Shown here piece by piece: positions 25,101 through 34,100 of a DNA stretch of 64,000 nt. Made by a program: the position numbers and the translations under genes. A model generated the notes under the pieces. That model was not told the origin of the DNA. It did not search any database and saw only the letters and a program-made list of their open reading frames with translations. How positions within the stretch are numbered: the stretch's first letter is position 1; the number at the start of each line of letters is the position of its first letter. The DNA comes from Symsagittifera roscoffensis (Eukaryota > Xenacoelomorpha > Acoela > Convolutidae): assembly GCF_963678635.1 (NCBI RefSeq), contig NC_087069.1:18264660-18328659 (forward strand), in the 5' to 3' direction.

Positions 25101-28100
25101 ATATCCTATTTTAACTGTTTTTTGGTTCTAATTCGGTTCAGCCTTAATTAAGGCTGACCGCCAAAAAGAGCAATGTGTCTCAAGGACATTACCGACCGGT
25201 TCTTGTGGCTAGCTTGCGCCAATTTTTACCGAAACAAGCTGATTAATCAAGTTATATGATTTTATGCTTGACCAAAAAATATGATGAATTATTGAGTGGC
25301 CGAGAATTTTTGCCGATAAATACTCTTTATAATTCAAGCAATCGACTACATAGTTTTTTACCAACTTGCGGAGATTGAGCGATCATTTTTTGGCGCACCA
25401 CAGGGGACCTTTCGTCATAATTCGACGGAACCTTTTGTAATTGTCAATCGGGTCAACTCAGTGGAATACCCTAAATTTATCAATACTTTCACTTTGCTAA
25501 TCATTTCTTCTCTTGGATATCTCCAAACAATATAATAAACAGTTTGTTTGACATCGAATACCGACCAGAGTACAATTTTCCCGTATAGACCAGACGTGAA
25601 AGTAGACGACTACTTGGACACGGAGATCAGGTCCTCAACTGCTGTGCCAGGCATCAGATCCTCACATATATTAGACCTACATCCAAAATAAATATCACAA
25701 CCACATCAGCCTAGCCGCACTGACAGAAATGTGCGGGTACAAGACAGTCAATTAGTCAACATATCAATTCACTCGATCATTTTCAGAGTAAGCAAGTGCT
25801 GCAGAAAGAGAACCAGAATCAGTCCACGCTGGATGTAAATGAAGTGAGGAGAGGAAGGGCCATAGCAACCGAGGCGGAAGCAGCAGTCACAGAACAGAAC
25901 TGCAGTACGACAGAGGCCCTCATACAGGTGTCAAGTGCAACCAAAAAAGTTTTGGTGAAACTGAAAGCCAGTTCGCTTCAACTAAATCAAAACTGTTTCT
26001 CCCGCCCGATTTTTTTGACTTCGTTGCGTGACAGTAATGTTAAGTGGTCAGGTACGGTGGTATTAGGTGATTTAAGTTGAATTCTTTCAACCTCAGGTTT
26101 ACTCCGTGTGTGTTGTTGGAGTTCAACCGACCTAATTATTTTTCCAATCCCATTGGTACTCAAGCGTAACATAGCCGTCGCATAGGTCCCCTAAGTGTAT
26201 GGTATTCATTCTATAGTTCCTTGGATCACAAGCTCCGAAAACTTCCCGCTCCGTCCCAGAAGCGCGTCAAAGATGATTGCTTTACAAAGCCAGGTTTAAG
26301 TTTGAACTTCAACGCTAGGGACTCCCAGAAAACAATACAGTACTACGTTCATCACTACTTGTCTCACCATAACGAACTTGTAATTTGGCACGACGCCATT
26401 AATAACTAGATAGGCACCGCAGCAACAATAACCGTAAGCTGAGTAGTGAGCAACTTGTCAATTTGTTATTGAGGTATAGGACAAACATTTGTGCAATCGT
26501 ATACTGTAGACGTAACGGAACCGAGGATATAGCGGAAAATTTAGTTTCAACAGGTATTCTCGTTCTGAAAGACTTCATCTCTAAGCGTAAGGCTAAGGAC
26601 CAGGTACTAATTGAGAAGTGAAAAGAGCTTCACCAGCCTCCTTCCCTTGAGTTAAAGACTCTCCTCCATCAAAGCTATAAAAAATAGGCTTCAGGCAGAA
26701 GCTTTGAGACGTCAAGTTCACCCATTTTGCAAACTAAGGTTGATATATTAAGGCCAATTTAACTATGTATCAAAACAGTATCTCATTTTATTGATTGTTT
26801 TCGATAAGTGAGCATCCGTAGAACATTGTCAATTTGTGAAAAACATGGACAAAAAATTCCAGAGTAAGATACGCAAGTTATTTGAAACCCGTCTAAATCT
26901 AGAAAATGAGCTTCTTAAAGGTCACTCATTATTACTTGAGTACATTGAGAACAATAGTCGCACCGCAAAAATTGATAATGCTGTTCACAAATAAAAAATT
27001 GCTTTGGAAAAAGCTGTTGTCGTCAATGAGCACTTAAATAAATTAGCGGGAAAAACGGAAAATCCTGGAAAAATTGTTGCTCAGCAAGAACACTAGCTTA
27101 AGAAAGTAACCGAAATGAAAGATAAAGTAATGCATGAAGCTCAGAGTTACAAGATGAGCCTTGAACCTTCGTCATTCCCAGCACCTGGCATTACAGGGAG
27201 CAAGGAATCTTTGCAACAAATTAGGTCTGAGACATCCTCATGCTCGCACAAAACAAGAGATTCGGAAGCACGAGTATCTGAAAACAGGTCTAAGGTCACT
27301 GATAAGTCTAAGAAAGTAGACAACGTGAGTCACATAAGTCTGATAAATCTGCTTCCACTCGTCATACCTCGACTGCTCACACTATGTCATCAAGTGAGAA
27401 ACGGCATGAGTTAGCTTTGGTAAAACGACGCCACGAGGAGCTGGAAAGGCAGTATCAGGTATCTATAAGACTTAAAGAGCAGGAGAACCGTCCTAAGTTC
27501 AAAAAAAGTCAGCTGGAGCTAAAGCATTTGGCTGAAAGTCATAAAAAGCAACTGATTGAAATGGAAATGAAAGCGTTTGAACTCGAGAACAGTTCATCTG
27601 AGGTTAGCGAGAATGCAGTGGAAAGCCACTCGACAGGAGTAAATCAACCTATTTCAAAAGTAGCAACCGATCGAACTAATGATTGGGTAGACTCTGTTAG
27701 TTCACAGGCACCTCCTGACGGTGCTGTTGCGCCAGGTTTGCTGGCCTTCACTCCTGTAACCCTTTCGTCAGAGCCGACGACTTCCGCCATCTTAGCTCAA
27801 GCAATTCATACCAGTAATAGTCATCACCATGAGCACACAGCATTGAGTGACCCTGGAATCTATAGTTATGTTATCGGGCTATGCCTCAATTTGGCAGTGC
27901 AAGCTTTTTGCCATTGCAAGCTTCTGTTCCATCTGTTTCATTACCAGTTAACAATATGCACTCTAGTGCACACGTGTTACCAACACCGTCTGCGGTTCCT
28001 TTACAGACCATGATTTCAAACATAACTAATGGTAGTTTAGCCATCGGGCAACCGGAATCATTACCTGTCCCAATGTTACCGGCACAAACCGGTTCTGGTT

Positions 28101-31100
28101 TTGTTTCTTTGTCACCTGCATTTGCTTGTGGTGGCTTCTCATCTTCTGGAGTAAACCCATCGCCGGTTTTCTTTTCGGCACCTGATTGCCATGCAGCGCC
28201 ACATCAGACGCAACATAGCTATCCCTTTGTACCGCATACTGTGTCACCCAACATCAACGATTATTACACAAGTGATACAAACTTATGGCGATTGGCAGCT
28301 ACAACTACAATAGTCACACCCGTTCAGTGTTATAATGCTGGAGGCATTTTTTATAATGTGACAACTGTTGTCCCACCGTGTAAAACCGCCGCCCCGTATA
28401 CTAGTGGAGGGACTGTGTATTTCAATACTCCCGCAGTTCATCCACAACATGTTCGGCATTTTGTCAATAACATTAATACTGATTATCAGCCAGTCAACGA
28501 AGACTACGGACCGCCTTCTGCTTATCCGAACCAAGGTTGTTCATCGGATCGACCTCCCTCCGCTCGTGAACTGGCGGAATTAATCATGCATAGCCGCAAA
28601 GATCATCTTCCTGAATGGAAGTTAGCCCAGTTTGACGGCAACCCGTTAAACTGGCACAAATGGTTTGGTCAGTTTAAATCCACCGATAATTCCGCTGTTC
28701 TCACAGATGATACGAAACTGACAAACTTAAAAACGCTCGTCACAGGCAAAACCAAAAACCGCAATTGCGGAATTTAGTTATAGTGGTGTCATGTACAAAG
28801 ATGCACTGGCCACCTTGCAACGGAAGTTTGGGCAACCACACGCTATTGTTGGCGCGCTTCTTGACAAGCTGAGTACCTTTCCACCACTTAAGATGCACAA
28901 TTCGGAAAATGTCATCAGTCTCTCCTCTGCCATATCTGCCTCGTGGCAGTTTTCAAATCAGTGTCATTCAACGATGATCTAAAGAGTGTTAACCTGTTAA
29001 ACCAAGCTGTTAGTAAACTTCCGCCTAACCTCAAGGAAGCTTGGTCAATGCATACTGTTAGGCATAAGTGGCAGCGACCAACACTCTTAGATTTTAATAA
29101 GTGGTTGAAAGAAAAGGCCGAGGGGCATGAAAGATTGCGTGTACTCAACTCTAAGGCAAAAAACGAGAAACCAGTTAAACCAAAAACAACCAAAGTTTTT
29201 GCAGCCAATAACCAGGTAACTAATAAGGCTCAGGATAAGTCTAAGTTTCCGCCGTGCGTTTTGTGTAAGGGCACTCACGCATTGTGGAACTGTGCCGTTT
29301 TCAAGGAAAAGAATGCTACTCAGCGAGCAAAATACGTAGCTGGATAGAAACTTTGCTTCGCTTGCCTCAATGGCAATCATAATTTCCGGCAATGTTTTAG
29401 AGCTAAAACGTGCCCGAGGCCAGAGTGTGATAGCACACATAATGTCTTGCTCCATGAAGCCGAAAAAATATTTCCTCGGAAAATTCAAAAAAGGCTGGAA
29501 CAAACAAATCCAAGGAGAATACAAACACTTCCACCCATGCCGCTGTTAGTGATGTACATGACATTGAATCTTCCAAAGGGTTGTTGCCAATTGCAACACT
29601 TGGTGTATCCTCGGATGTAACCAGTCTCCTGACGTTTGTTCTTTGTGATAGTGCATCGACTCACTCCTGGGTGTCTTCGTCACTCGTAAACCGTCTCGGC
29701 TTAGTAGGGGAGCCCGTTAACTTGTCAATTAGTGGTTTCAATTCAACCACCATTGTTGAGACTCAGAGGGTCAAGTTTACAGTTTCCTCCGAGCCGAATA
29801 AAAGTGATTTTGTATTTTCTCTCTGTGCATATGTTAAAGACAATATTCGGATTGGTTCCGAATTAATCAATATTGCTGATTTGCAGAATAAATATCCACA
29901 ATTAGCACCTATTAAGCCCTCTCAATATACGTATGAAGACGTTGAAGTTATTATCGGACAAGACTACTACCACGCCGTTAGACCCATTGAGTTCATCTTG
30001 GGAGATGATAAAAACTCACCGTGTTCCGTTCGCCTACCGATAGGTTGGGTCATAAAAGGTCCGTTGTCGCCGTCCGTTAATTCTACTTCTTCGTGTTTCA
30101 AGTGTGTTGTTGAAGATTTTTCACTGACCGACCAGATAAAATCCTGGTACGAATTGGAATCTTATGGTGCTTTCAAACAAGTCGATGCCCGTTCCGCCGC
30201 GGATAAACATGCTTTATCCATCCTTAATTCTGAAACCGTTCACAATGGCGAAAGATACATTGTGCCTATGCTTTGGATTGATAGTAATGTCAGTCTACCA
30301 AACAACTATTATTCGTCACTCGCCCAATTTAAAACATTGGAGAGAAGGTTAAGTAAAGACCCTGAACTGCGCGAAAGATATGCAGACACAATTAGAGAGG
30401 ACATTAGGAAAGGGTATGTCGTTACCGTCGAACCGCATGATCCAAGTAAACGTTCCGATCGCGAGTGTTTTTTTCCGCATCATCCCGTCGTAAGTTCGAA
30501 TAAGCCGGGTGACGTGCGCCGAGTCCTTAATGGGGCTTCTAAGTTTCACGGCACATCCATAAATAAGTCCTTATTGGTGGGTCGGAACTACTCCAAATGT
30601 TAATTTTTGTACTTTTGTGATTCCGTCAACACAAGTACGCCGTCTCCGCGGACATAGATGGTATGTTCCTCCAGCTAGGAGTCCTCGCCCGCGATCAAGT
30701 TTCACTCCGTTTTTTGTGGCGGTAGGATACCACTTCCGATGTGGTAGTTCATCAGTACACTCGCCATATATTCGGCGCACGGGATTCGCGTACGTGAGCC
30801 AATTTCGCGTTGCGAAAAACAGCAACTGATAATATTTCCACATACCCTGAGGCCGCCTCAGTCGTGAATGAAATGGACGATTACTTGGATTCGTTCGAGA
30901 ACGTTACCCACCATGCAATTAAAGGTAGCCGCAATTTGGTTTCGTTACTAAAGTTGGGAGGATTTAATTTGACTAAATTTATCAGTAATGCTGATGAAAT
31001 CACTTCAACAATGAACCCCGAGGATTGCAAAACCTCGTCTTCAACCATCAGGGAAAATTGTAACGATGCGGAACAATCATCGCACTTCTTAGGTCTTAAG

Positions 31101-34100
31101 TGGTACCATGTGAAAGACATATTGGTTGGCAGCAGATGCGTGGATCGTCCTCTCGATAAGGCAATAACTCAACGAACCGTCTTGAGTTTTGTCTCTTCTG
31201 TATTTGACCCTGTTGGGTTAATAGCTGCATTTACTGTTAGGGCCCGTTTTTTGCTTAAAGATGTTTGGAAAATCAGTGGCCAAAGTTGGGAAGATGAATT
31301 GCCGGAAGAGATAAGAGATCCGGTCTGCACTCCGGTCTGCCTCTCTTAGGGCAATTGACTATTCCCCGTTGTTACTTCACAGAGCCTGTGGGTCAAATTG
31401 AGCTCCACATGTTCGGTGATAGCTCGCAGGACGTTTTTTAGGCGGTTGGATTTTTGCGTGCGCGACTCTCGAGTTCGCACAAAACTCAAATATCATTCAA
31501 ATTTGGTAAAGCTCGCGTTGCGCCCATGGAAGCGCTATCTATACCGAAGCTAGAGCTTCAAGCTGCTCTGCTCGCCACACGATTGAAAGATGATATACTG
31601 ACCGCCCTTACTGTCAGCATTAACCATGTCTAGATGTGGACAGATAGTACAACAGTTTTGCAGTGGCTAAAATTCACTGAAAAATTACCTGTATTCGTCG
31701 CTAATCGAGTCGGCGAAACCCTCGAATCGACCACTATTGATGAGTGCCACCATGTTCTGAAAGGCGATAATCCAGCTGATACCGGTACGCGGGGAATTTC
31801 TTCGGAAGCCCTCAAGGATAGCAGCTGCGTTATTGGTCCGAGCATTCTCAGGACTACTGATTAGCCGTTTATACCCGAGGAACGTGTAATCAATAAAATT
31901 CGTTTGAGGGGTCATACTTGTGATGTTGATATTTGCTTGGAGACATCATCTTCCTTCGTCACCGATGTCACATCCATCAAACATCCCGAACACGGTTTCA
32001 ATTGGGAAAGTGTCAGTTCCTTTACGAGATATAAACGAGTAGTCGTTTTTATGTTGAGGATGTTGCCTTCACATAAGCATTTTTGTGGTAAGGGCTTACG
32101 AATCACTGACGCCACTGAACTTGATATTGCAGAAAGCAAACTGATTCATCTTGCTCAGATAGATCCTTCCCCGTTGAGTTAAAAACACTCACCGCTGGCA
32201 AACCTACTAAGAATAGTAGTAAAATTTCCACATACTCGCCATTTATCGGTCCCGCTGGTATCATTCGTTCCACCGGACGGATCGAGCGCTTAGTGAATAA
32301 CGAGTTTGATACTAAGCACCCAGTATTACTCGACGCCCGACATACCCTAGTTCGTTTGTTGGGTCGCAGCCTCCTTCACAAGCATTTTCATCAAGGTTTA
32401 GATTACATGCGCTCCGTTTTAAATATAAAATATGCAATATTTGGGTTGCTTCGACTATCGAAAATCAATGTGTAACATGCCGTTAATGCAAAGCAAGAAC
32501 CATCTAGCCAATTATGTCCGATTTACCTGTCGAACGTCTCGGATATAAGCAACCACCCTTTAATCATACGCGCGTGGATTACTTTGGACCGCTTTACGTT
32601 CCGGTTCGCAGAAGCACTGAAAAAAGATGGGGATTTCATTTTACTTGCTTCACCACCAGGGCTGTACACCTTGAGATTGTACCATCTCTGATCACCAGTT
32701 CTTGTGTCATGGGCATTGAACGGTTCATCGCGCGTCGTGGTACACCAAGCAAAATCTGGTGGGATAACGGCACGAACATCGTTGGTGCGGAAAAAGAATT
32801 ACTTGCCTGCATCAAGAGCTGGAATGGCATGGCTCCGGACATTTTTGCACACAAAGGTGTTGCTTGGAAATTTAAACCGCCAGGCGCACCCCATCATGGC
32901 AGCTCCTGGGAACGCCTCGTCCTAAGCGTGAAGCGCGTGCTTTACGACATACTAAGCAGTAGGCGAGTCACCGAAGAGGTGTTAGGAACAACCTTATGCT
33001 TAAAAACACTCACCGCTGGCAAACCTATTAAGAATAGTAACAGGATTGCCACATACTCTCCGTTTATCGGTCCCGCTGATATCATTCTTTCCACCTGACG
33101 GTACTACTCTCTTGCCCGAATCGTCAAGCTAAACTACGAACAGGACGGTTGCGCCCGATCCGCCCTTGTTAAGACCGCAACCCGTGAAGTCACTCGGCCG
33201 ACCGTTAAGCTCGCTCCGGTTCTTCCTTCTTCAGGGAGGGTGGAGGATGTTGCAACGCAAATGTAGAGTATAGATGCAAATAAAAAAAAGAGTATAATTG
33301 CATATATAACAAGCTTTAATGGCCGAGCGACCTAAGCTAACGTAACGCGAATTATTTGTGTGACATAACAGTTGACGTAGGTTCGAGCCCCCCACTTGCC
33401 CATGTATTAATATACTAAAAACTGGGGTTATATCCTATTTTAACTGTTTTTTGGTTCTAATTCGGTTCAACCTTGATTAAGGCTGACCGCCAAAAAGAGA
33501 AATTTGTCTCAAGGACATTACCGACCGGTTCTTGTGGCTAGCTTGCGCCGATTTGTACCGAAACAAGCTGATTATTGAAGTTATATGATGTTATGCTTGA
33601 CCAAAAAATATGATGAGTTATTGAGTGGCCGAGAATATTTGCCGATAAATACTCTTTATAATTCAAGCATTCGACTTCATAGTTTTTTTGCCAACTTACG
33701 GAGATTGAGCGAGCATAGCACCACTAGTAGGTTTAAGGAGTTGGAAATGCTCTTGCTTCAATGTTTCGACCCCCTGACCATCTAACGTATCCTCCTAGGC
33801 ACTATTTTGCATATCAATATTTGTACGAATGACCCAAATTTTTTTCTATTGGGACCTTCAGCGCGAATTCATGTAATTTGAAGAGCAAACGCGCGCATTT
33901 GAACCTCAATTTTTGACTAATATGTATTTTTTTAAAATTCCTAAAATCGTCTTTCTTGACTAACTTTTTCCAAAAAGTGCTCCGAGAAAGCTTTTGTGTA
34001 AAACTAATTTGATTGAATCAACAAAAAGGTTGTTAACACTTTCCAAATGCCTATTTCGAGATGAACTTAAATTTCGAGAGAAAAACTTAAATGCCTGCCC

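Larger units (their letters stand above)
24918..33717 (+). mobile_element. BEL/Pao LTR element with GCACC target duplication, antisense to host gene
   Basis: Both LTRs (24918-25387 and 33248-33717) begin TGTTGCAACG. The 5-bp flank GCACC is present on each side (24913-24917 and 33718-33722), proving one insertion event into intron 1 of the ARM-TIR gene. The primer site TGGCGCACCACAGGGGAC is at 25391. Parts in order: leader with an extra coding relic, gag with DUF1759-type domain, CCHC knuckles, protease, reverse transcriptase, RNase H and integrase. It is broken at ten or more places. The LTRs differ by several percent by eye, so it is moderately old. It is a related but distinct family from the minus-strand copy. 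Confidence 0.93.
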
